Source: Alitta virens (lineage: Eukaryota > Annelida > Polychaeta > Phyllodocida > Nereididae). Taken from it: a stretch of 64,000 bases of DNA. The stretch's first letter is position 1, and every line of letters starts with the position of its first letter. Positions 18,575 through 32,900 of the stretch are shown piece by piece. The notes beneath the pieces are model-generated. The model was not told the DNA's origin, made no database searches, and saw nothing but the letters and a program-made list of their open reading frames with translations. The stretch covers positions 61,543,829 through 61,607,828 of the forward strand of contig OW028573.1 in the NCBI GenBank assembly GCA_932294295.1, written 5' to 3'. The translations under genes were made by a program, and so were the position numbers.

Positions 18575-18950
18575 TGGTTCTGTATGACCTCCCAGCATCG
18601 GTTCCTCATTGTGCCCACAAGTTTTTTCACTCTTTACTGTGGTACAGTTGCCCACGCCTCCTGGAGGAGGACCCGCGAACCAGCCAGGTCTGTGTCATCA
18701 ACTCTTGAGTACACACCCTGTTTCAGTTGATCCCACAGATGTTCTATGGGTTTAAGATCTGGCGAGTTTGCGGGCCACTCCATCCTTTCAATGCCCTCAT
18801 CCTCCAGGAAGTTATTAATAACTCTTCCTCGGTGGGGACCAGCATTGTCGTCCATGAAAACAAAATCAGGGCCTATGGTCCCTGCATATGGCAGCACATG
18901 AAAATGATATTTAAGCCCTACTATAGCTGCATATGGTACTATAGGAGCAC
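18575..18950 (-). pseudogene. Tc1/mariner transposase C-terminal fragment
   Basis: The minus-strand translation contains DFVFMDDNAGPHRGRVINNF (second catalytic Asp in the DNAGPH context) and WPANSPDLKPIEHLWDQLK (third catalytic acidic residue in the PDLxPIEHLWD motif), hallmarks of the Tc1 DD34E transposase. It continues to WATVPQ, a TAA stop (18634-18636), then RVKKLVGTMRNRCWEVIQ, which is the normal end of the protein. The DNA-binding half and first catalytic Asp are absent; upstream frame sequence is unrelated. Confidence 0.85.
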
Positions 18951-20980
18951 CTTCAGCTGTTACTTTTATTTGTTCATTTGTAGAGAATCCTACATTTTGT
19001 CTAGGAAAATGTATACAGCATATATACTGATACCGTTGAAGAGAACAACCGTACGTTTTGAAAGTCAGGCAAGTTTTAGAAATAACCCCAGAAAGTAGCA
19101 AATCGTTTGATGCAGAAATGCACCCAATTAATGTAGGGTTAAGCAGCACTGAAGAGTCAACGGACATCTACAATTCACGTTTTCAAATTGTTTTAAATCT
19201 TACAGAAGTTCACAATCCTATACAGACACAGCAAAAACTCTCAGCTGATTTTCCTTTCCTATGTATTTTTTTTTTAGTGAATGTCATTACACAGCATTAA
19301 GTTGTCCACTCTCCAGGAGACTGACGTTCAATATATCAAGACAAAATCCACCATATTGCACAGGCCATTACAGCACACTTAGTTTTTCCACGACTTCCAG
19401 GAGATTCACAGAACTTTGATGAAAGTTACGTTTTTTCCAAGATATATATCTACAGTGGTTCTCAGAATACTTTGATGAAATTCACAGTTTGCCAAAACGG
19501 AAACTTTTAAGATATATATCGACCCAGTCATTACACAAGATGATGGACAAAGTTTTAGTGTACAAAATTTTATTGTGTACAAATTAATTTTCTAATTAAA
19601 AAAAAATATATATATATATTTATATATATAACAGTATAGCTCAATAATAGGAGACAATTATCAACCCAGCAACAGTTCCAAATAAATATAGTTATGAATT
19701 GCAAAGCTGTCGTGGCACATATTCACTACGATGCGGAGTTCCATGATGAACAAGCAAGAAAATTTATGGCTTCCCGCATACCGTGTTGGCCCAACTTCAG
19801 CCCAAAATGGACAAATTTGGGCCGACTGAGCAACCCAACATGTCATGTTTACAGAGTTGATACACCACTAACTAGCTTCAGAGTTATACAACTACAAATA
19901 TTTTGAAGAAATATTTTGGAAAAACTAGAGCTAAAGTAAACTATACATACCATGATATCTATTTACACATTACCATTAATAATTATAATAAAACATTACC
20001 ATATATATTAATAATTACACATTACAGCGGATTGCATCAAAGTGTAGTCAACAGGCCATCAGTCCCAATTGCAAGTGTGCCAGCCACTCACTGTTTTGCA
20101 TGCATGAGTGCCTATAAATTGTACATGGTTAAGCTATATTAATCTGCTTGTGTTATTATGTTGTAGTGGATCCAGGATTACCCATCACCTATAATATTTA
20201 AGCAGTCTGATTTTGCATTTTTATATGAGGCCTAATTTCCTTGATCCACAAAACCTATATTACCCCCCCCCCCCCTCCCCCCACACTTGACTCAATCATC
20301 TACATGTACCAAATTGAAATTTAAATCTTCAGAGCCTAGCTGAGAACGTAGGAAGATAGGTAGAAAGACAGGTAGACAGGGAGATAACTACCTACCTACC
20401 TGTCTATTTGTCTATCTGTCTGTCTATCTATCGATCTATCTATGATTACCAGATGCTTTATTTGATGGTGCAGATGATCCAATTTTTAAAACACAGTGAC
20501 CTTGATTTATTTGCAATGTTTTGGATTCTGTTGTACCACAGGCCGGTGACCTACCTATCCAAACTTTCACTGGTGATAACACAATTAACTGACTAGCTGT
20601 AATTGAGACAAAAGAATTTTAAGTCTATTTCTGTTTATGGGCTTGACTAACGACCACTCAAGCATGGTAAATTGTGACATCACTAGCACACTTTGTTAAG
20701 TATATGATCACACTTCATTGCAATCCACTGTAATGATTATAATAACACATCACTATTAATAATTTGCAAGTCCCAAGAAGGGAAATCTCTAACATGATGC
20801 AAATAATATATATATAGTCAACTTCCACAAATATAAAGGTAAAAAGGGGTGTATAAAAAATATGTTAAGAATGTTATGGACCATCACAAATATATCACAT
20901 TCTGAATAAAATTAACACAACTTGAGCAAATCTGCTACCATATATCGAATGGTCTCACAATATGACGGAATTGATGTTGT
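18951..20980. other. Non-coding DNA with simple repeats
   Basis: (TA)n at 19607-19632, a (C)n tract at 20264-20280, and a compound GATA/TCTA-type microsatellite at 20345-20445 whose halves are roughly complementary. The stretch lies downstream of the minus-strand gene ending at 20987. No gene recognised. Confidence 0.5.
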
Positions 20981-20986
20981 GACATG

Positions 20987-23900
20987 TTATTGGCAAGAGC
21001 CACCAAGCACACTCCATAATGCCATCCCATTTGGTTGAAGTTTGCATTTAAGTTGGACAACTTTGCTATTAATGCTGGCAGTCCCTGTCACTATTTCATT
21101 TGGCACACCGCGCAACGTGATCTGAAGATCACCAGCAAATAAAGTTATGTCGGAAATCCTCTTTGGAGAGACAGCAATCCATTTGGTCAGCTCACCATTT
21201 AGAACAATTTTGTTACCTCTGAAAAAATTAAAGTAATATATAAGTACAAGGGGTAAGATGGTGCTTGACTTCAATCTCATACAATCTAAACAATAGCGAT
21301 TAATGGCAATAAAAAAGACATACCCCATATCAAACACAGGACTGACATAATATAGACAAAATTTGGCTTTTGTGCAATTTGACATCTTTAGTGGAGACTT
21401 TGCCGAAAAAGGTTGAGTCTTTGAAGGATCATCATATGGGAAGACAACAAAATTGTAGTCTGTCATCTGAAGCGAAAGAAATTTCAAATCAGGTATAATT
21501 TGAAATAATACACACAGCATTAGCTCAAATACAAATAACATCACTCTATTGCAAATCAAGCAAAAGCATGAAAAATTGTCAACATGTCATACCCATTCAG
21601 TAAATCCCAGAGAATCTGGATCAGCAACATAAGAATCATTTAGCTCTACACCAAAAATGATACCATATGTGAAAGGTCCAATCTTGCTGTAAGTTGTCCA
21701 AATCGTGCCATTGGGTCCAGACCCATCTTGGAAAGCTTTCTACAAATAAGGCAGAATATATTGTGTTTACAATCAGATTACGGCCATGGCAGCAATTTTC
21801 ATCAAAATATCAAAATCATGGATAATGAAACTTTGATATATTTACCTGCAGGAACACTCCATCTATAGAAGTAGCTGGCGCTGAAGGCTTTAAAATCAGT
21901 CCATCAGCATTGCAACACCTGCGTAAAAAAGACCATACAGCTGTATTCAGCAAAACTCCAGCAAATATTACAATGTAAGAGATTATGCATGCATGAACAA
22001 ACCCAATACAACATATGTACTTTCAAAAAGGTTCATGTAAATATGCTTTAAAAAAATAAACACAATTACTGATTATATATAAAAATTTATTAACATACTT
22101 CATGAGGACCTCCTTATCAGTTTTCCCAATTCCATCATCAAATGCCACAGGACCAGCTGTGAGTGATGATACAACAGACTGGAAAGCAGGGTATGGCTCT
22201 TTTTTACCTTAGAAAATTTCAAATGGATTGCATTAGGTAAACAAATTATTAAAGAATTTCCTCAACAGATTTTTCACTGCTAGTTATCCCATGAATTCAA
22301 TCATAATCCATGACAAGAGTTATAATACTAATCTGAGCATTCGCATTATGAGATAGAGTAAGTACACTAAAAACTTTCTCTTCACTGACCTGGATACTTA
22401 GGACAGTCTTGGTTTGTGCTTGTCCAGTATCCATCTTTAAATGGGCTCTGTCCTAATGCTGATACATACACTGAGATCTCACCCAAATCCCAGTTATTAT
22501 TGTCAGGACTGTAGTCGGTGCTTACTCGATTCTGCATCAGAGAAAGTCGGTGAACTTGGTACAGTTTTCCAGTCACAACAGTTACACGCCAACAATATCA
22601 TATGCAGAGATATACAGATAACAGCATTTATTTATCAGTTACTTACAATTATAACAGCATTCATTTCCAGAGCTGCAAGTACATGCCGAGGGTATGCTGT
22701 ACAAATCTCAATCGTAACCCCATTTTCCATGCAACCTTGATTCAACAAATGCATGAACCTCTTTCCGATTGTCACATTAGTTCGGAAAGCATCCAGCCCA
22801 TTAAACCACTGTCCAAGCCAATCCTGAAATAAAAAATAAAACAGTCACACCACTATCAAAAAATATTCATTATAATCAGGTTTCAGTGTGCAGTTTGATC
22901 TTCAAAATCAGGCAGAAATAAAAAAAACATTCCTGGGCAATCACCTTTGTTATAACTGCTCATTATAAAGAGGTTCGACTAACTTTCATTGGTACTTATA
23001 GATTTTTTTCCTTATGCACAAAATTATATTACATAAGGTGTAGGCTTATTGCAGTAACAGGTGGTCCTTACCTGGTTAAGCATCTGGTTTCCCCATTTTT
23101 TCGATGTAAAAATTAAGTCTCTATAAAACCTCTGAAAAGCAATATACAATGTGAAATATTGAAATTAAGTTATTAAGAAATATAACGATAAAATATGTTG
23201 ACTCATACAGTGTATAGTGTACATACTGGATCTAATGGTAAAGCCATTTTATCTTCAACAAGAAAATCATATTTTCCACCATTCTGCTTGGCTAATGGAG
23301 TAGAGGGTGACCTTGTAGAAAATTAAGAGACCAAACTTATATGTGCACAATCATAAATTAACAAAAGACTAGCAAAATAAATATCTGCCTCGCTCATTTG
23401 TTTAGATAGCTTACCACCACTTACAGTGACCTGTAGCACCTAGCTTGGTTTTCTTCATGACATATCTGAAACGTTAAATCATATCTCATATCAATAACCA
23501 GGTTTAGTGCAGTGTAGCGGACTTAAATTTATGCCCATATTTGGCATCCATGAAATATGAAATTCTATAAATTATATTACCAAGTTTGAGTTCTAGCACA
23601 ATTAGAATAACATTTGGTATAGATTTGGGAGCAGCAGCCCCCAAGAAAAAGAAAAAGTAAACAGCACTTTTACCGTGAACATGAAAACCGCCGTCATTAG
23701 TTTGTGATGTCTTACACTGAATTCAAGTTTTTGACGTCATATACATAGCAACGAGGCTCTCTAATTAAGGTTATAAATCTGGGTCCGCTATACTGCACTT
23801 TTTCCCAATAACCTAGTTTGAAATTGCATCTCCAGAATAATGTACCAAGGCATTGAATATCCAATTTTCGGCATGTCTCACCTCATACCATTAGGGAATA

Positions 23901-26900
23901 AGTCCTTCTCACCAACCCATTCCATTATTCCGCCATTTTCATCTTTAGGATACCACCAGGAATCATACTGCAAGTACCTTTAAGAAATATTTCTATATTA
24001 CAACATTGGACAAGCCAAATACCTTTTTTTTTTATTTTTAGTTTAGTTTTCAAATTTTTTGTATCTAAAATTTAAACTATTAATTATGAAGATGTGTAAC
24101 ATCCATGAGTGCTTATTACTTGCGCTAGTGGTGCCTGCTGCATACTTCAAATGCATTTGTCACAGCACCTTTACTCTATCACAACTAAAACATGTTCAGA
24201 ATAAGTATGATACGTACACAGAAGGATTACAAAATGTTACCTGACTGGAATATTTTCCTTTTCCAGATAATGAGCCACATCTAACATGGTATTCTCATAG
24301 GTAGTATTAATTTCAGTGTTATAGTAATAATAGGCCCCTGTAAACACAAAGTTTCAATTAGAGACAGGTCCATGACTGTCCAAACAGAAGGAAAAATAAT
24401 CACAAGAGTCAGACAAATGATCTACATAAAGTATGTTTAAGTCTTTAAGAACAAACATTCATGAACAATTAATCTAACAAGTTTACCATTATCTGTCCAG
24501 TAGCCCAAATAATTGTTGACAAAGTCAGTCTTGGCATATTCTTCGCTTTTACACTTGTAAAATGTTTTAAGTGCATCACCCCATCCTTGATAAGCCTGGA
24601 AATGGAATAAAGTGTCAGTTCAATCACCTGGCATACATGTAGTTCATTGCGATTTCATTTTTTCCAAAATATTAAAATCTATAAAGACGATTTAGCCACA
24701 AGCAAGAATATTTTCACTCTTAGACATGACACTTACTTTACGTATTCCATGGCAACTGTAATATAACATTGTCCACACAAGAAAATTAGCAGGTATCTTT
24801 TCTGCTCTTCCCAGAGGACCAAAATAGAGAGTTGTCTCATTTCTGTCATAATAGGTGGATGCAGCCATAAATTCCATAAAATGCGACATGATCACAGCAT
24901 TGTTATTCTTGTCAAAGAGAGCAATGGGCCCTATGTTCTGACCTGTGGCTAATTTGACAGACTTTGGCTTCCATCTGAATTAAACATAGGAAAATGAATG
25001 AATTATGTAATTTTCCACAAATTACAGAAAATTCACAGCATCTCTCAGAATTTATATGAAGTAAGACTATGCAATGCATTTCATTAGCCAGTGCATATGG
25101 ACTTGCCTCCCAAATTCCCGGGTGTCCCACCCAGAGAAATAGCCATTAGGTGCAAAATAACCCAATTCAGCAGTGGTCTTTGATAGATCAAATGATGGAA
25201 ACCCTGAAGCTGTCATTGTGTCATTATCAACACTTGTGCCTAACGTTTCATTCACATAATTCTGAAAATCAAACAATACAATTCAGCGCATATATCAATT
25301 AGATTAATTAAATATTAGTCATTATCAGATTAATGGGAGACTTTAGAGCCAATAGATGGAGCTCCATACTGGTCCTTAACTCTTTGTTTGATGACCTTAT
25401 CATACAATAAGGTCATTGAGTGCATTAATGACATCACAAAGGTAGTAAGGACTGGCATGAAGCTCCCTCTGTTTGCTCACAAGTATCCCATTCATTGTAT
25501 GCCTTGCATGAAACTGACAGATGAAGTATAAATTGAAAGTGAGAATCAGTAACAATCTCACCTGACCAAAGAGAATCAGTGGTCGTTCCTTGTAGTTAAG
25601 GATGAACAGATAGAAATATATGTTTGGTCTGGCAACATAAGTGAATTGATGAATATCATAAGGGCCCATGCTGTCCTTCCCTGAAACAAACATTTATGCT
25701 CTCAGACTTTGTACATTTAACATTGTTACAATCACTTTAAAAATACTGAATTTAACTCCACAGAAATTTCATTTAGAGCACACATTTTTTAGAGCTTTTG
25801 TGAGGGTAGTTATACAGGCCTGATAGCAAAAAATGAACATCTATACATTTGTAATTTTGTTTCAATGTCAAAATGCTACTGGGTCGGAAACTTAGTCAAC
25901 TTAATGACCAGCTCCCAGAGGCAGATGTAATAATTGGATTATATAGGGTTTTGAGTTAACACCATGTTACACATTTACCCCATGGATGGGTTCTTTTACT
26001 TGCCTCAGCAAAGACACCTTCAGAAATCACTGATGATCACTCATTCTTTGCCCATAACCTACCCACATCCTCCTCATAGTCTAGAAACTTGAGTGTGTTG
26101 TCCGCAGTTGAGTATCGCCTTCGATTGACTTGAAACCAGGTGTCGCCACTGTAGAGCCAAGGTGTCCCAGCCACCGATACTTTGTAATCACAGCCATCCT
26201 TCGCAATTGATACAGTCATGGCGCTGTCACATGGCTGATCTTTCAGTTTGGCAGAGATGCCTATAAACAAAACCAGCAAAGAATGAAAAGTTTGACAGTC
26301 AAATGCAATGCAAAGCACATACATAACATGCTATGGACACAATGCAGTATCAGAGGAAAATCTAAATATTTATAACCCTAGTAACTCTTCAGAATCTGCA
26401 TGTTATTGACCTGAAATCAAACTCTGGAACAAAAGAACTGAATCATCGGCTCAGTCACCTCATGACATGAAAGTCTCCCATGAACTATTGCATTGGGATT
26501 TTAATCAATACATTAGTAACCTGTACTAATAAGGCCTAGTTTTGTATTTACGCTACTGTGACCGTCTATGTTATCTCAGATTACCAAATGTTTATTGATT
26601 CAATGTTGATACACCATCATGTGAACAAGTGGCTATTCCGATAACAAGCTTCATTGCAAATTGCGGGGGACTAAATATTAACTAAAACATAAGCTGCACT
26701 GCAGCAAAACCCTCAGCGAATCCCTCATAGCACACAGGCATCATTCAACTCTATTGTTTAGAGTCTATCTGACAGACAGGAGGGCAGGCAGAACACTTTT
26801 GTTTCCGGAGCAGAACTACCAATACTAATGCACTTACCCTAACAGCAGCCGATCTCAGACACTGAGTGTTCAAAATAAGCCAAACTAAGTTGTCCGAGAC

Positions 26901-29900
26901 AACCATTTTCAGCTAAGGATGATCAATTATATAACCCAACTAGTCCGCTGGATGACCAATTTATTTATTGAGTGCTTTAATAGTGAACAATCGTGACTAC
27001 GCCTATATGTAGCATGGTACGCAATGGCAATTAGAGTCCAAGATGTCGTAATTTTTGAACTCTTGAATTTCTCAATTTGTTAATAGCATTCGGACAGGTG
27101 TGAATATATTAACAGCAAACCATCCTGTTCAGATTAAAGCCAAATGAGCATCAAAAGTATTGTATATCCAATCTTCCTTTATTAAGACCATCTTCGTATA
27201 GCTACGCTTGGCGGCCTTGCTAAATTTCACGGCAAAGCAGTGGTATTTTTCGCTGTGCCCCTCTAGTGGTAAATAGGTGCGTGACTAAGTAGGTCTGCCA
27301 ACGCAAGTGACACACCAGCATTTCAAAAGGCTCTACAGTCACTGCAGGCCACGTTGCTGTGCTAAATACAGAAACATTTCATTAGCACTGGTGCTGATTT
27401 GGCGCTCCACAGATTGTTGCAACCAATCAGACTGATATGTATAAACCAAGTAATTTAGCATATTTCTAGCAAGGCTGCATAGGATGGCGGGCTTCCTTAG
27501 GAAGATGTGTATATCCATTTCCTGCCATTTATTTGTTTGTTCCAGAGGTTTTATGCACAGTAAGGAGTATTCAGTTCACTAGAATTATCAATACAATAGC
27601 ATGTCCCTTAAATAATCAAAACTAAAGATTTTTACTTTTCTGTCCAAATACTCATACATGGGCTATGACAATGCTTCCAAAGGAATATATGGAATTCAGC
27701 AATTATACTTTAACACATAGGTAACAGTGTTGCAGAAGATATCTTAAATGTGTAGGGTATACCAGGGCTCAACATTAACACTTGTCCAATTGTCCGGGAC
27801 AAGTAAAAAGTCTCCAGGGACAAGCAGAATACTTCAGGCACTTGTCCAAATGGACAAGTAAAATCTTAATGGCTTAGTTTTCTTGTAGCTATTCAAATTC
27901 AATTCAACACTAGCAAATTGCAACTTGACAGATCATAGGTGTAAATATGAGTTGATTGAAATTCACTGCGAGTGTCAATGGTTAATTTCAATTTAACAGG
28001 AGTCCACAAGTTTCTAGAATAAAATGCATTGTGCTTAATCAAAGGAATTGAAATTCAGTTATCTTGAGGAAGTGGAGGACACTAGCATATTTAATGGTAA
28101 CTTATTGCAGAAATTCTGCTCAATGCACATAAACTGAGAGTAGAAGAGCAACCATGGTCACTTGTTTCAGCAAGATGTAATGTATCCATCACAAACTAAT
28201 TGCCTCAAGATACATATATTTATTATTTCAGAACACTAGATACCTTGATAAATGATAATGCGCTTATAAATTAAATTTCTTCTGTGTTCATACCAAAATT
28301 CTAAAACAAATTCCTTATTCCTGAATGACATATCTTACTTAAATACATTGTATACAACTCAGATGTATTGTCCATATGTATCATCTCAATCAGGACAAGT
28401 AAGATTCTCAGGGGGACAAGTTAAACTCCAAAGTTACTTGTCCGAGGGACAAGTAGATGGAAAAGTTTATGTGGAGCCCTGTATACATGGTATAATTCCA
28501 TGCAAAATAAACCTGCAAGATTTTTATTCAAAGGTATTTAAATAGATATTTAACGTTTAAATACAAATAAACACTCTTAAAGTTTATTTTGCATGGGATT
28601 ATACTTAACACACCAATACTCATACCTTCATAAGTCAAAATATTTTTCATACACTGCTATACATTATCAATTGCCATTCTCTTTAACTATTGAATAGTTA
28701 CTGGATTGTTTGGTTGCTGATTTGCATCAACTCAATGGTATTTAAATGAAAAAGTAACAATTGTCCCCTTTTTTTAACAATTCTCTGGTATTTACAGCCA
28801 TGAGACCTCCAAAAGGAACCACCAACTACACTATTTTAGACATATTATGGCAAAGTTTTAAGCATGTAGGTCAGGAGTGTCAGAGTTCTGCCCCCCTCCG
28901 GAAACAAACAACTTTTTTTTTTCAAATTTAGTAAAATACACCACTACGCCACAGTGTAATATGAAAATGCAAAATCATTGCGGCGTGCTTCAGTATATAT
29001 AGCGTGGGCGCGACGTTTTTGAGAGCACAACAGAATCTGCTCGATCCACAATCATTGCCTTTTTGCCACTGCCACGAAAACATGTACGGAATCAGTATGA
29101 AATATACTAAATGATGAACTACCATTCTGTTACGTAAGATTACTTTTAAAAGTTTTGAATCGGCGACGCAGCTTATGACGTTCGCCATCATCCTGGAGAA
29201 CCTGCTTTTCTGCCTTCTCTTGACTCATATCAATTTTAATTTTATGCAGCCTATCTTTCACATAAACTCACTTAAACTTTTCGAATCGATGACACTCATC
29301 ATGATGTCTGCCTAGCCGTTCGAGAATCTCGCGTTCAGAAAAACTCCTAGGGCATCCTTTGCACATGCACAAGATTGGCATTTTGTTGAATTCTACAATA
29401 ATCATGGGTCAAGTGACCTTTTGCCAGTTCGATCATACGGCCTACGAGCCTTCAGCTATTCCTGTACTAAATTTTGTTAGGGGAAGTGCATTAGTGTAAA
29501 TAGTTCTGCTTGGACACGAAAGTGTTACGCCCGCTCGTCTGCCCATCGGATGAAATGAATATTTCAAGTTATAACCAAATAACCTTTAGAAATTTCTTGG
29601 AACATACAATGAGGATTTGATGTCGATGTCTCAATGGTCTGAAACACATGAAATCAGCTTATATGACCATGCAGCACTGGCAGCAGCCAGAGACAGACAC
29701 CGGATATTACCGGCAAAAAATTAATTGTTTGATAGCAGGCAATATAAATGTCTGACAAATTGTTCGCCTTTTAAGAAGCTTATTGGCCTATGTGTTGAGT
29801 GGGAGGGACATTGCAGATTTTAATTTAATTGGTAGGTTAAAACGTCAATGATTGACAGATTTAGGAAAAAAAAATGTGTGGCAATAGTCTATAATGTAAC

Positions 29901-32900
29901 GAAAAACAAGCAATAATACACAATGTAGCAAGAAATGATGGACCAGACACATACGAATCCGATGTCTGATAGTTTTGCAGGAATTGCACTTGACTTATCA
30001 CCTTCACTTATAATTATTACATTAGTTCAGTCAAATAGTGGGAACTTGCAGAAATTATAGAAAGATGCAGATATTTGCTAACCTATTCTACTCTTTTTGA
30101 CCCATATATATTAAAGCAGGTATGCAATCTATTTTTGTTTCAATGCCCTGAGCCTGAAGTTTACTCAACTTATATTGTCACGTTCCAGAGTTTTGGTGTA
30201 CTTGTATTAATAAATTTATTTCATATATATTAGGTTATTAGGTGTACAGAGGAAATGGGTTTACTTGGTGTTGTTTTATTTCATATTGGTTAAGTATTTT
30301 ATTGGTAGTAGTGGTCTACAGAGTGAGTTGCTGCATTAATCCTTTTGTGGTGCTGTTAATGCTCATGAACAAGCATCTTAAGTTCAAAGTGCCATGTATC
30401 TAAAATGGGCTGATATGCTTGAGTGACTCCAAGGCTAATCTGGTGGCTCTAAACAGGTAACAAGGGTCATATATTTGCTGTTTTGAAGGAGTGGAGTGAA
30501 GAGCTCCATCTATCTGTTTGCTTCTTGAAGCATTACACTCAACCACCACGTAAGTGCATCTTTTCTAATTTATAATAAGAAAATAATAGCACATGTTGAG
30601 GTTACAGTAGCTGGTAACTCTAGTAAAAGTGTTTCAATTTTAACTTTGTTATATTTTTGCTTTAACCTTCTGAAGGTCAAATGGAACATGTGGTCAGGTG
30701 ACACATGTAATTGATATATACGAATTTCACATGCGTTATGGTAATAGGTATTACTTATATACATTCAAATATGTATACTATTCAGAGTTGTGAAGGTATT
30801 GTGTATTACAATTGGTTTATGTTTTGGGTAATTGCCCACATGACACATGTTATGTAATATTAATAGTCAAGGATAATAGTGTGGTACTTCACTATGGTAC
30901 ATCATCACCGGTTTATACATATATACATAGCCATATTTTCTTGTTAGCTTACAGACATCATCTTACGAGTCCAAACAGGACTGTGGCAACATCCTCATCC
31001 TCCATAGAGAAGAGCAAGACTGTGGCGATATCTTCCAAACCACAGTAATAGGACTGTTCCATCCACACACATGGTGTGGACTGTTCCATCCACACACATG
31101 GTGTGGACTGTTCCATCCAACACAGGACTGTTCCATCCAACACATACGGTTGATCATTTTGTGTGCCATGTGTCTATAGTCAAATTAATAAACTATTGTT
31201 TATATCTACATTACTCTTGTTGTCTCCTTTTGAGAAGCCTCGGGGCGCACATTCCGTAACAACCACCGAGTGTCATAATGATGAGATAAGGCTTGGACAA
31301 CATTTTACACATTTACACCATATGTGTGCTTGGTTCTCTTCTGTGATTGGCTGCTGAGGTGTTCATGATTATTAATAAGATTTGTGATCCTCACTGTTTG
31401 TGTAGGAATATCAATATGAAAAGTACAAGAATTTGGTCAAAACAATTCTTAACGTCTTAGTTTTCTCAGCTAAAAATACTGAAAATATCTGCAAATGTGT
31501 GGGGGGATAAAAATAAAACCCAACCAAAATGGTGGATCAGCTAATTGAAACCCATTTGTGAGCTGTCTGGCTACCAAACTCACTCGTGGCAAAGGCCACT
31601 CGTGGGTTCCTCTGCCAGACAGCTCACTCATGAGTGGTTTCATTGAGCACTTTGATGAGGTGATCCACCACTGTGGATGGGTTTTATAAAAGTGTACAAA
31701 CAGGACAGGCGAAACTTGTAATATTCAGACAATTTGGTAAATATGAATGAATAGAATTATGAACTCTGTTTAAATACACAAGAACTGCGTTTATTTTATT
31801 GCTTAACAGCCAATACCCTGATTTTTTTTTTTTTGGAGTATGAAATTAAAAATATTGGTGGATATCTCATGTACTATATTAATGGTATTATTTTTCATGT
31901 GCACATGATATTATATAATGCCTTACAAACTTATGAAGGTAAACTTGCAGGAACCCAGCAGCAATCCATTCTCTTCAGAGTAAAGCCAAGTAGGCATAAA
32001 AAGTATTGTCTATCCTTTTCCTGCGATTTAATTGTTCTGTTTCAAAGATTTTATGCACAATAAGGAGTATTCGGTTCAATAGAATTATCAACACAATAGT
32101 ATGTTCCCTTAACTAATCTACAACTAAGATTATCATTTCTTTGTCCAAAATAGTCGGCTAAGGCAACGAGCCTAAGGAATATATATCTGAAATTCAGCAA
32201 CAATGTTATGCCACATGAAGATGTTGGGTTTAATTTCATACAAAATCAACCTTTAAGGTTTGTATTTACTTTTATTTAAATAAAGTCTAAAAACAAATAA
32301 ATACATATCTTAAAGGTTAATTTTGTATGGAATGATACTCAACACACCCATTTTAATGCCATCATAAGTAAAACAATTTTTCGCTCGCTGTTTACTTTTA
32401 GCTGGCAACTGAAGGAACAATACATTATCAATTGCCATATTCCCTTCAACAGTTACTGATTTGTTGGATTGCTGATTTGCATTAAATCTATGGCATTTAA
32501 ATTAGTTATATATATATATATATATATATATATTTTTTAACAACGACTTTACAGGTGTATATTACGAAAACAATAATAGGTATTGGAGTCAAGTGAAAGT
32601 AATATACACTAATGGACTTTAAAAACGCATAACTCGGGTTTGTACAACATGCTTTACCTATGCGTTTTTAAAGTCCATTAGTGTAGATCATTATGTAACT
32701 AATTATTATGAAATTGTTAATTATATAAATGAATGGGTTGAGTATGGCAATACTATGATAAAATATGTAATGCACATGAATTCCACAACATTTACGGCTG
32801 TCAATGCTAAGTATGGGATGCTAAGGAATATGAAGTAAGCGACACAATTTTAGCATTTTTTCCAGATTTTCCATTATTATGAAAAAAAGAAGGATGAAAC

